From Streptomyces griseoviridis (GTDB lineage: Bacteria; Actinomycetota; Actinomycetes; Streptomycetales; Streptomycetaceae): a stretch of 64,000 nt of DNA. The translations under genes and the position numbers were made by a program. The stretch is taken from the NCBI RefSeq assembly GCF_005222485.1, contig NZ_CP029078.1:7751501-7815500 (forward strand), given 5' to 3'. The stretch's first letter is position 1, and every line of letters starts with the position of its first letter. Under the pieces are notes generated by a model. The model was not told the DNA's origin, ran no database searches, and saw only the letters and a list, made by a program, of their open reading frames with translations. Positions 1 to 8,359 of the stretch are shown here, in pieces.

Positions 1-1
1 C

Positions 2-1108
2 CTCGTCCGGCGGCTGCTGGCCCACCCCCGGGTCTCCAAGGACGCCCACCGGCACTGGCCCGCCTTCCTCGACGGCGACCTCCCCGCCGACTGGCCGCTG
101 CGGGTGTGGGTCGACATCCGCACCGTCCAGACCGCCTACGGGGACGACCACCACCGGCTGCGCCGCCCGCTGGTCCCCGCCTTCGCCGCCCGCCGGGTAC
201 GCGGACTGGCGCCGTGGATCGAGGAGACCACCGGCACGCTGCTCGACGGCCTCGCGGCGGCGGCGGCCACCGCCCCCGACGGGGTCGTCGACCTGCGCGC
301 GGGCTTCGCCACCCGGCTGCCGTGGCTGACGGTCTGCGCGCTGGTCGGCCTCCCGCGGGAGTTGCACGACGGCTTCCAGGCGGTCACCGACACGGTGTTC
401 ACCACCGATCTCACCGCCGAACAGGCCGCCGCCGTCACGGCCGGCGCCGGCAAACTCCTCGCGGACCTGCTCGCCCGCAAGACCGAGCACCCCGCCGACG
501 ACGTCGCCTGCACCCTGATCGACGCCCACCGCGCGGGCCTGCTCAGCGAACGCGAACTCGCCGACAGCGTCTGGATGATGATCGGCGCCGGATACGGCAC
601 CACGGCGAACCTCCTCGACCACGCCGTCGTCAACCTGCTCACCCACACCGGCCAGTTGGACCTGGTGCTGTCGGGGCGGGCGGGCTGGGACCAGGTCGTG
701 GAGGAGACGCTGCGCCACCAGGCGCCGGTGGCCAACTTCATGATGCGGTTCCCCACCGAGGACCTGCACGACGAGCCGACCGGGCTGACGTTCGCCCGCG
801 GCGACGCCCTCGTCATCAACTACGCGGCGGCCGGGCGCGATCCCGGGGTGCACGGACCGGACGCCGACGTCTTCGACATCACCCGCGCCACCGCCCGCGA
901 GCACCTGGCGTTCAGCCCAGGACCCAACCACTGCCTGGGCGCCGAACTCGCCCGCCTCGAAGGGCGCATCGCGCTGTCCGCGCTGTTCGCCCGCTTCCCG
1001 CACCTCGAACTCGCCGTCGAAGCAGACCAGTTGACACCGCTGCCCTCCCTCATCTTCAACGGGCACCGGGAGATCCCCGTACGGCTCGAAGGAAACCCCC
1101 ACAGGTGA
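2..1108 (+). CDS. Cytochrome P450, 5' end outside window
   Basis: The reading frame is open from base 2, so the gene begins upstream of the window. About 368 residues are visible of a family that usually has about 400. An I-helix-like oxygen-binding stretch (MIGAGYGTT) and the haem-ligand loop FSPGPNHCLG with its cysteine are both present, followed by the usual AELARLEGRIAL helix. It is therefore a class I bacterial P450 that needs a ferredoxin partner. Its stop codon overlaps the GTG start of the NRPS by four bases (GTGA), so the two are translationally coupled. It probably oxidises the NRPS product or a PCP-bound amino acid. The substrate cannot be told from sequence. Confidence 0.95.
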   Translation, partial: LVRRLLAHPRVSKDAHRHWPAFLDGDLPADWPLRVWVDIRTVQTAYGDDHHRLRRPLVPAFAARRVRGLAPWIEETTGTLLDGLAAAAATAPDGVVDLRAGFATRLPWLTVCALVGLPRELHDGFQAVTDTVFTTDLTAEQAAAVTAGAGKLLADLLARKTEHPADDVACTLIDAHRAGLLSERELADSVWMMIGAGYGTTANLLDHAVVNLLTHTGQLDLVLSGRAGWDQVVEETLRHQAPVANFMMRFPTEDLHDEPTGLTFARGDALVINYAAAGRDPGVHGPDADVFDITRATAREHLAFSPGPNHCLGAELARLEGRIALSALFARFPHLELAVEADQLTPLPSLIFNGHREIPVRLEGNPHR

Positions 1109-4100
1109 ACATGAACCAGCACGCGTCCTACCCGTTGACGGCGTACCAGCGGGACGTGTGGTCCGTCGGTTCCCGGGCGCCGGGGTCGCCGCAGTTCAAC
1201 TGCGTGCTCCACGAACGGCTGCCGGGCGGGATCGACCGCGACCGGCTCGCCGACAGCGTGGAGCGGGCGCTGCACCGCCACGAAACGGTCCGGCTGCGGT
1301 TCGCCGACCGCGCGGGCGTGCCCTTCCAGCGGCTGACCGCGGAACGCGTCCCGGTCACCGTGCTCGACCTGTCGCGCACGTCCGAGCCCGCCGCGGCCTG
1401 CGCCGCGTGGATGCGCGACTCGCTGGCCCGCGCCCTGCCGCTCACCGGCGGCTGCCTCGTCGAGGCCACCGTCCTGCTGGAGAGCCGGGACGTCACGCAT
1501 CTGCACCTCAAGGCGCACCACATCGTCGCCGACGGCTGGACCCTCGACCGGCTGAGCCACGAGATCCTCCAGGACTGTGCCCGCGACCCGCGCACCATCG
1601 CCCCCGCTGACATCCCCGAGGCGCCCTCCTACCTCGCGCTGGTCGAGGAGGACGCCGCCTACCGCGCCGGTCCGGACGGCGACCGCGACCGCGCCTTCTT
1701 CCGCGCGTACCTCGACGACCTCACTCCGGCCCTCTTCCCCCGCCCGGCGGACGCCCGTTGGACCGCGGACCGCGCGACGGACGCCCCGGTGGCCGACGGT
1801 GGTTCCCGGAACCGGGCCCGGCACTCCTTCGTGATCGACGGCGACCTCGTCGGCCGGGTCCGCGCGGCGGGCTTCTGGCCGTTCACCTACGTCGCGGCGA
1901 TGCTCGGCACGTATCTGACACGGCTGCACCGGAGTGAGGAGGTCGTCCTCGGCGTCCCCTTCCTCAACCGGTCGGCGGCACGCAACGGTGACGTCCTCGG
2001 CCAGTTCGCCAACACCCTGCCGTTGCGGGTCGCGGCACCCGGCGGGCGCGGCGTCCGGGACCTGCTCACCGAGATCCAGCGCGCGACCGGCGTCCTGCGC
2101 CGCCACGAGCGGCTGGCGCTCGGTGACATCCTCCGCGAGGTACCCGCCCCGGCCGCGGGCCCGCGCCAACTCTTCGACGTCACACTCTCCTACGCCAACT
2201 GGACCAGGCGGCAAGGTGGTTCGGACCTCGTGCGGCGGCCCGTCCTGCTGGCACCCGCGCACGACCAGGACGCGCTCGGCGTCCTGGTCAACGCCTTCGA
2301 CGACACGGACGACCTCCGCGTCGACCTCGACTGGGCCCAGGACGCCTTCGACGGCGACCTGACCGTCACCGCCCTGGCCGGTCATCTCACGGTCCTCCTG
2401 GAACACGGCCTCGACCTGCTGGACCGGCCGCTGTCCGAGGTGCCCCTGCTGACCCCGGCCGAACACCGCGACCTCACCGCCGGGCGCGCCCTCGGCCGGC
2501 AGGCGTCGTTCCCCGAACAGGCCACCCTGCACGGCCTGTTCGAGGAGCGGGCCGTCCGCACCCCGGACCGGACCGCGGTCGTCGCGCCGTCCGGGGAGAC
2601 GCTGACCTACGCCGCACTCGACGAGCGCGCCAACCAGGTAGCGCGGGCGCTGCGCGCGGACGGCGTGGGGCCGGACGACCGGGTCGCGGTGCTGATGGAA
2701 CGCGGGCCCCGGTTGCTGGTCGCGCTGCTCGGCATCCTCAAGTCCGGCGGCGCCTACGTCCCGGTGGACCCCGGGTACCCGGCCGAGCGGGTGGAGCTGC
2801 TGCTGTCCGACAGCCGCGCCAAGGTCGTGATCGTCGACGACGACGCGCCCGCCCACCCCCGCGGTGGCGCCCGCGTGCGGCCCGTCGGCTCCCTGCTGAC
2901 CGGCAGCGCGGACCCGGTCGAGCCGCTGGCCACCTCCGGTGACCTGGCCTACGTCATCTACACCTCAGGGTCGACCGGGCGCCCCAAGGGCGTCATGGTC
3001 GAGCACCGCAGCGTGGTCAACCGGCTCGCCTGGATGCAGCACCGCTACCCGCTCGGCGCACACGACGTCCTCCTCCAGAAGACGCCGGTGTCCTTCGACG
3101 TGTCGGTGTGGGAGCTGTTCTGGTGGGCCGTCGAGGGCGCGGCCGTGGCCCTGCTGCCGCCCGGCGGGCACCGGGACCCGCGCGAGGTGGTGCGGGCGAT
3201 CCGCGAACACCGGGTCACCGCCGTGCACTTCGTCCCCTCGATGCTCGGCCCGTTCCTCGATCTCCTTGAGGAGTCCGCCTCCGCCCGTGCCTCCGTCCGC
3301 ACTCTGCGGCACGTCTTCACGAGCGGCGAGGTACTGCCCGCCGCCCGGGTCGCCCAGTTCCAGCGGCTCGCGGACCGATCCCGCGAAGAGAGCCAACTCC
3401 CGTACCGAGCTGAGCTGGTGAACCTGTACGGTCCGACCGAGGCCACCGTCGACGTGTCGTTCCACGAATGCCGCGACCGCCTCGACGCCCCCGCGCACGG
3501 CATCGCCCGGGTGCCCATCGGCCGGCCGATCGACAACACCAGGCTCTATGTGCTGGGCCCCGACGACCACCCGCAACCCGTCGGAGTCGTGGGCGAGTTG
3601 GCAATCGGCGGAGTCGGAGTCGCCCGAGGCTATCTCGACCGCCCGGAGCTGACCGCCGAGAGGTTCGGCGACGACCCCTTCGTGCCCGGCGGGCGCCTCT
3701 ACCGCAGCGGCGACCTCGCCCGGTGGCGTACGGACGGCACCCTGGAGTTCCGCGGCCGGATCGACGACCAGGTCAAGATCCGTGGGCTGCGCGTCGAACC
3801 CGACGAGGTCGCCGCCGCCCTGCGCGCCGCACCAGGCGTCCTGGACGCCGTCGTGGTCGGTCGCACCGAGCCCGACCGGGGCACCGTCCTGGCCGGCTAC
3901 TACATCGCCGCGGCCCCCCTCGACACCCGGTCGCTGCGCGAACGGCTCGGGCGGACCCTGCCCGCGTTCATGGTCCCGGCCTCCCTCACCCGGATCGACG
4001 CCATCCCGCTGACCCCCGGCGGCAAGGCCGACGCCCTGGCACTGCCCCCGCCCGGCGCACCGGCCGCCCCCGTCGACGGGCAGCCGCGCACCCGCGCCGA

Positions 4101-7100
4101 GACCGTCCTCGCCGAGATCTGGGCCGAGGTCCTCGGCCACCCGGCCGTGGGGATCCACGACGACTACTTCGCCCTCGGCGGCGACTCCATCCTGATGCTC
4201 AGAGTGCGCGCCGAGGCCGAGGCCCGCGGCCTGCGCTTCTCGCTCACCGACCTGCTGAACCACCCGACGGTGGCCGCCCTCGCCGCCCGCGCCGACGCGT
4301 GCGAGACGGGCGGGACCGGGACCGCCCCGGCGCCCTTCGCCCTGGTGACCGACGTCGACCGGGCCCGGGTGCGGGACGCCGAGGACGCCTTCCCGCTGAC
4401 CAGGCTCCCCCTCGGCCTGCTCTACCACAGCCGCAGACACGAGACCTCGGCCACGTACCGGGACGTCTTCCGCTACACCCTCGACATGCCCTGGCAGGAG
4501 GCGAAGTTCCGGCGCTCCTTCGACCGGCTGACGGCCCGTCACCCGGCGCTGCGCTCCGCCTTCGACCTGGCGGGCGCCGAGCCCCTCCAGGTCGTCGCGG
4601 CCCAGGTGCGCGGCGGCCTGGAGATCGTCGATCTGCGCCCCCTCGACAGCGCGGCGGCCGAGACCGAGGTCCGCGCCCACATCGAACAACGACGCCTGCA
4701 CCCCTACGTGTTCGAGCGGGCGCCGCTCTACCTGCTCCGCGCCCATGTGCGGTCCGACGCCGTCGACCTGGTGCTCAGCTTCCACCACGCGCTCCTCGAC
4801 GGCGGCAGCGTCGCCACCCTGCTCAGGGAGCTGCTCCAGGACTACGCGCACGGCCTCGGCCTCGGCATCGGCCCGGTCGACGACACCGCGCCGCCCTCAC
4901 CCGCCGCCCATGTCCCGCTGGAGCGCGCCGCGTTGGGATCGGCCGAGGCCCGGCAGCACTGGCGGCGGAAGCTGGCCGGCAGCGAGCCGCCGCCGGTCGA
5001 GGCGTTCACCCCGCACCTGCCGGCCACCGGCCACCGGCCGGCCTCGCGCCGGATCGACCTCGACGGTGATCTCCTCGCGCGCACACGGCACTTCGCCGCA
5101 CGACACGCCCTGCCGCTCAAGTCGGTGCTCCTCGCCGCGCACGGCCTCACCCTCGCCATGCTGGCCGGCACCCATGAGGTGACCACCGGCCTGATCACGC
5201 ACGGCCGCCCCGAACTCGCCGGTGCCGAGCGCACCGCCGGACTGTTCCTGAACACCGTCCCCGTCCGTCTGGACACCGCGCGCGACAGCTGGCTCGAGGT
5301 GGCACGGGAGAGCTTTCGCCAGGAACGGGAGAGCCACCCCCACCGCCGCTACCCGCTGAGCGCGATGCGGGAGGACCACGGCGGACCCGTCGTCGACACC
5401 GCCTTCAACTACGTCCACTTCCACCAGCTCGCGCCGGTCCTCGGCCTGCCGGGGCTGCGGCTGACGCGCTTCGACAGCTGGGAGGAGAACGACCTGCGGC
5501 TCATGGTGAACGCCGTCACCGAACCCGACGGCACCGGCATGTGGCTGCGCGTCGACTGCGACGGCACCACGTTCGCCGCCGAACAGGGCGACCTGTTCGC
5601 CGCCGGATTCCTCGGCATCCTGGACCGCATGGTCCAACAGCCCCACGAGCGACCGGACTTCGCCTTCCTCGCCCCCCGCCCGGCCATCGCGTCCCCGGTG
5701 GCGGGGACGACGGTCGTGGCGCTCATCGCCGACCGGGCCCGACGCACCCCGGACGCGACCGCCCTGGTCAAGGGCGACGAACGGTGGAGCTACGCCCGGC
5801 TGTTCGAGACCGCCGAGAACGTCGCCGGGCGACTGCACGCGCTCGGCGCCCCGGAGAACGCCCGGATCGGGATCGCCATGGACCGCTCCCCGCTGACCAT
5901 CGCGGTGCTCCTCGGTGTCCTGCGGGCGGGCTGCGCGGTCGTCCCCATGGACGTCGGCTATCCGGCCGCCCGGCTGGCCTCGATGGTCGAACAGGCCCGG
6001 CCCTTCCGCGTCGTGGCCTCGGCCCGCCACGCGCGACTCGCCGGTGACCCGGAGCTGCTGCTGCCCGCCGAGACGGTGGCCGCACCGGCGCCCGCCTGCC
6101 CCGCGGACAGCGGACCCGACCCCGAGAGCACCGCGTACGTCCTGTTCACCTCGGGCTCCACCGGGGCACCCAAGGGCGTCGCCATGCCGCACCGCACCCT
6201 CGCGGCGCTGGCCCACTGGCAGGCCGGGGCGGCCAGCGCCGTCCCGGGCGGAGTGACCCTCCAGCACGCGCCGTTGAGCTTCGACATCTCCTTCCAGGAG
6301 ATCTTCTGCACGCTCTCCTCCGGCGGCACCCTCTGCCTCGCCGACGACACCGAACGGCGCGACCCGCCCGCGCTGCTGCGCCTGCTGGAGCGCGAACGCG
6401 TCGAACAGGTCTACCTTCCCCCGGTCGCCCTCCAGCAACTGGCCGAGGCGGCAATCACGTTGGGCATCACGCCACGCACCCTGCGCTCGGTGATCAGCTG
6501 TGGTGAGCAACTGCGCGTCACCCCCGAGATCCGCGCGCTATGCGCCGCGCTGCCGGGCGTCGTGCTGGAGAACCAGTACGGCCCCACCGAGACCCACGTC
6601 GTCACCGCGTTCACCATGACGGGCGACCCGGCGGCCTTCCCCGCGCTGCCGCCGATCGGCCGCCCCATCGACGGGGCCGAGGTGCACGTCCTGGACGACC
6701 GGATGCGTCCGGTGCCGGTCGGCGCGCGCGGGCACCTCCACATCGGCGGCGGCTGCCTGGCCGACGGCTACGAGGGGCGCCCCGACCTGACCGAGGAGCG
6801 CTTCCTGCCGCACCCGTTCGCGGACGGGGACCGCAGGCTCTACCGCACCGGCGACCTCGCCATGGTGCTCCCCGGCGGCGACATCGTCTTCCTCGGACGC
6901 GACGACGCCCAGGTCAAGGTCCGCGGCTTCCGGGTGGAACCGGCGGAGGTGGAACTGGCCCTCACCGGCCTCGCGGACCGCTCGACCGGGCTGCGGGACG
7001 CCGCCGTCGTGGCCCGGCGCGGCCCGGACGGCGAGACCTGCCTCGCCGCGTTCCTGCTCGGCGAGGGCGACGAAGCGGACCTGGCCGCCGTCAAGGAGCG

Positions 7101-8355
7101 GCTGCGCGCCACCCTGCCCGACCACATGGTCCCCACGCACCTCCAATGGGTCACCCAGTGGCCGCTGACGCCCAGCGGCAAACGCGACGACGCCGCACTG
7201 CGCGAGGCTCCACTGACCGCCCCGCCCCGCACCCCCGACACCGGGCCGCGCGACGCCTACGAGCGGACCCTGACCGAGATGCTCGCGGACGTGCTGTCCC
7301 TGGAGCGGGTGGGCGTGCACGACAGCCTCTTCGACCTCGGCGGCACCTCCCTCAGCGCGATGCGCCTCGTGGTCCGCATCGAACAGCGCTACCAAGTCCG
7401 CATCCCGCTGGCCGAGTTCATCGCCACCCCCACCCCCGCGGGACTCGCCGCCCGGCTGCGCGACGGCGGGGCGGTCGCCGCCTGGGACCCGCTGGTGCCG
7501 ATCCGTCCCGAGGGCAGCCGTCCGCCGCTGTTCATGGTCCACCCGATGGGCGGCAACGTCCTGTGCTACGTCGGTCTCTCCCGCCATCTCCCGCGAGAGC
7601 AGCCGCTGTTCGCGCTCCAGGCCGCCGGAGCCGACCCCGGCACCACTCCGCTGCACAGCGTGGAAGCCCTCGCGGCCGGCTACCTCACCGCGCTGCGCAG
7701 GGTGCGGCCGCACGGCCCGTACACCGTCGGCGGCTGGTCCTTCGGCGGGTTCGTCGCCTTCGAGATGGCCAGGCGGCTGCGGGCGGCGGGCGAGCACGTC
7801 ACCCTGCTGGTGGTGGACACCACCGCCCTCGACCAGGGACCGCGACCCCCGCAGGACGACGACGGCCCGCTGGAATGGTTCTTCCACGAACTGCTCTGGA
7901 CCCGGGACGGCGCCAACCCGCCCGAACCTCTCCTGCCCGCCGAACTGATCTCCACGGAAGCGAAGTTCGCCCACATGGCGCGGATCGCGAGCGAGCGGGG
8001 CGTCCTGCCGGCCGGCAGCTCCGCCGCCGTCGTCCGCCGCCTCTTCGGCGTCTACCGCGCCAACTGGCAGGCCACACTGGCCTATCGGCCTCCGTACGAG
8101 GAGCAGGACCTCACATTGCTCCGGGCCGCCGAGCCGCTGCCCGCCGTGCTGTCCGCCCTGCACGGCGCCGCCCGCACCCGCCACCAGGACCCGTGCAACG
8201 GCTGGACCGCAATGACCAGCGGCCGGATCCAGATCCTCGGCGTGCCCGGCGACCACCTGACGATCATGGAGGAACCGCAGGTCGCCCAGCTGGCCGGGAC
8301 GCTCGCCGAACTGTGCGCCACCGCCGACCTCGCCCGCACCGCCCAGGAGAGCTGA
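1105..8355 (+). CDS. Two-module NRPS, C-A-PCP-C-A-PCP-TE
   Basis: A 2416-residue non-ribosomal peptide synthetase. Visible landmarks in order: condensation 1 with HHIVADG at 138-144; adenylation 1 with YTSGSTG near 619 and the A10 lysine near 974; PCP1 with phosphopantetheine serine S1028 (LGGDS); condensation 2 with HHALLDG at 1227-1233; adenylation 2 with FTSGSTG near 1680 and A10 lysine near 2026; PCP2 with S2082 (LGGTS); type I thioesterase with GWSFGG, nucleophile S2212, and a late histidine (GDH) near 2384. Aligned by eye to the GrsA pocket, A1 reads DVWHFSLVDK, the known serine code of EntF. A2 reads DIQYICQVVK, which I cannot assign. The N-terminal C domain implies an upstream acyl or peptidyl donor. 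The GTG start overlaps the P450 stop; an ATG at 1111 is the alternative. No epimerisation domain or MbtH gene is seen. Confidence 0.97.
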   Translation: MNMNQHASYPLTAYQRDVWSVGSRAPGSPQFNCVLHERLPGGIDRDRLADSVERALHRHETVRLRFADRAGVPFQRLTAERVPVTVLDLSRTSEPAAACAAWMRDSLARALPLTGGCLVEATVLLESRDVTHLHLKAHHIVADGWTLDRLSHEILQDCARDPRTIAPADIPEAPSYLALVEEDAAYRAGPDGDRDRAFFRAYLDDLTPALFPRPADARWTADRATDAPVADGGSRNRARHSFVIDGDLVGRVRAAGFWPFTYVAAMLGTYLTRLHRSEEVVLGVPFLNRSAARNGDVLGQFANTLPLRVAAPGGRGVRDLLTEIQRATGVLRRHERLALGDILREVPAPAAGPRQLFDVTLSYANWTRRQGGSDLVRRPVLLAPAHDQDALGVLVNAFDDTDDLRVDLDWAQDAFDGDLTVTALAGHLTVLLEHGLDLLDRPLSEVPLLTPAEHRDLTAGRALGRQASFPEQATLHGLFEERAVRTPDRTAVVAPSGETLTYAALDERANQVARALRADGVGPDDRVAVLMERGPRLLVALLGILKSGGAYVPVDPGYPAERVELLLSDSRAKVVIVDDDAPAHPRGGARVRPVGSLLTGSADPVEPLATSGDLAYVIYTSGSTGRPKGVMVEHRSVVNRLAWMQHRYPLGAHDVLLQKTPVSFDVSVWELFWWAVEGAAVALLPPGGHRDPREVVRAIREHRVTAVHFVPSMLGPFLDLLEESASARASVRTLRHVFTSGEVLPAARVAQFQRLADRSREESQLPYRAELVNLYGPTEATVDVSFHECRDRLDAPAHGIARVPIGRPIDNTRLYVLGPDDHPQPVGVVGELAIGGVGVARGYLDRPELTAERFGDDPFVPGGRLYRSGDLARWRTDGTLEFRGRIDDQVKIRGLRVEPDEVAAALRAAPGVLDAVVVGRTEPDRGTVLAGYYIAAAPLDTRSLRERLGRTLPAFMVPASLTRIDAIPLTPGGKADALALPPPGAPAAPVDGQPRTRAETVLAEIWAEVLGHPAVGIHDDYFALGGDSILMLRVRAEAEARGLRFSLTDLLNHPTVAALAARADACETGGTGTAPAPFALVTDVDRARVRDAEDAFPLTRLPLGLLYHSRRHETSATYRDVFRYTLDMPWQEAKFRRSFDRLTARHPALRSAFDLAGAEPLQVVAAQVRGGLEIVDLRPLDSAAAETEVRAHIEQRRLHPYVFERAPLYLLRAHVRSDAVDLVLSFHHALLDGGSVATLLRELLQDYAHGLGLGIGPVDDTAPPSPAAHVPLERAALGSAEARQHWRRKLAGSEPPPVEAFTPHLPATGHRPASRRIDLDGDLLARTRHFAARHALPLKSVLLAAHGLTLAMLAGTHEVTTGLITHGRPELAGAERTAGLFLNTVPVRLDTARDSWLEVARESFRQERESHPHRRYPLSAMREDHGGPVVDTAFNYVHFHQLAPVLGLPGLRLTRFDSWEENDLRLMVNAVTEPDGTGMWLRVDCDGTTFAAEQGDLFAAGFLGILDRMVQQPHERPDFAFLAPRPAIASPVAGTTVVALIADRARRTPDATALVKGDERWSYARLFETAENVAGRLHALGAPENARIGIAMDRSPLTIAVLLGVLRAGCAVVPMDVGYPAARLASMVEQARPFRVVASARHARLAGDPELLLPAETVAAPAPACPADSGPDPESTAYVLFTSGSTGAPKGVAMPHRTLAALAHWQAGAASAVPGGVTLQHAPLSFDISFQEIFCTLSSGGTLCLADDTERRDPPALLRLLERERVEQVYLPPVALQQLAEAAITLGITPRTLRSVISCGEQLRVTPEIRALCAALPGVVLENQYGPTETHVVTAFTMTGDPAAFPALPPIGRPIDGAEVHVLDDRMRPVPVGARGHLHIGGGCLADGYEGRPDLTEERFLPHPFADGDRRLYRTGDLAMVLPGGDIVFLGRDDAQVKVRGFRVEPAEVELALTGLADRSTGLRDAAVVARRGPDGETCLAAFLLGEGDEADLAAVKERLRATLPDHMVPTHLQWVTQWPLTPSGKRDDAALREAPLTAPPRTPDTGPRDAYERTLTEMLADVLSLERVGVHDSLFDLGGTSLSAMRLVVRIEQRYQVRIPLAEFIATPTPAGLAARLRDGGAVAAWDPLVPIRPEGSRPPLFMVHPMGGNVLCYVGLSRHLPREQPLFALQAAGADPGTTPLHSVEALAAGYLTALRRVRPHGPYTVGGWSFGGFVAFEMARRLRAAGEHVTLLVVDTTALDQGPRPPQDDDGPLEWFFHELLWTRDGANPPEPLLPAELISTEAKFAHMARIASERGVLPAGSSAAVVRRLFGVYRANWQATLAYRPPYEEQDLTLLRAAEPLPAVLSALHGAARTRHQDPCNGWTAMTSGRIQILGVPGDHLTIMEEPQVAQLAGTLAELCATADLARTAQES

Positions 8356-8359
8356 CGTC

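Noticed and set aside
4897..6510. Long antisense frame opposite NRPS condensation 2 and adenylation 2 (and similar ones at 820-2856, 2965-4851, 6538-8745)
   Set aside because: Shadows of high third-position GC in the NRPS. They are rich in Arg, Gly, Val and Glu, and have no domain motif or RBS.
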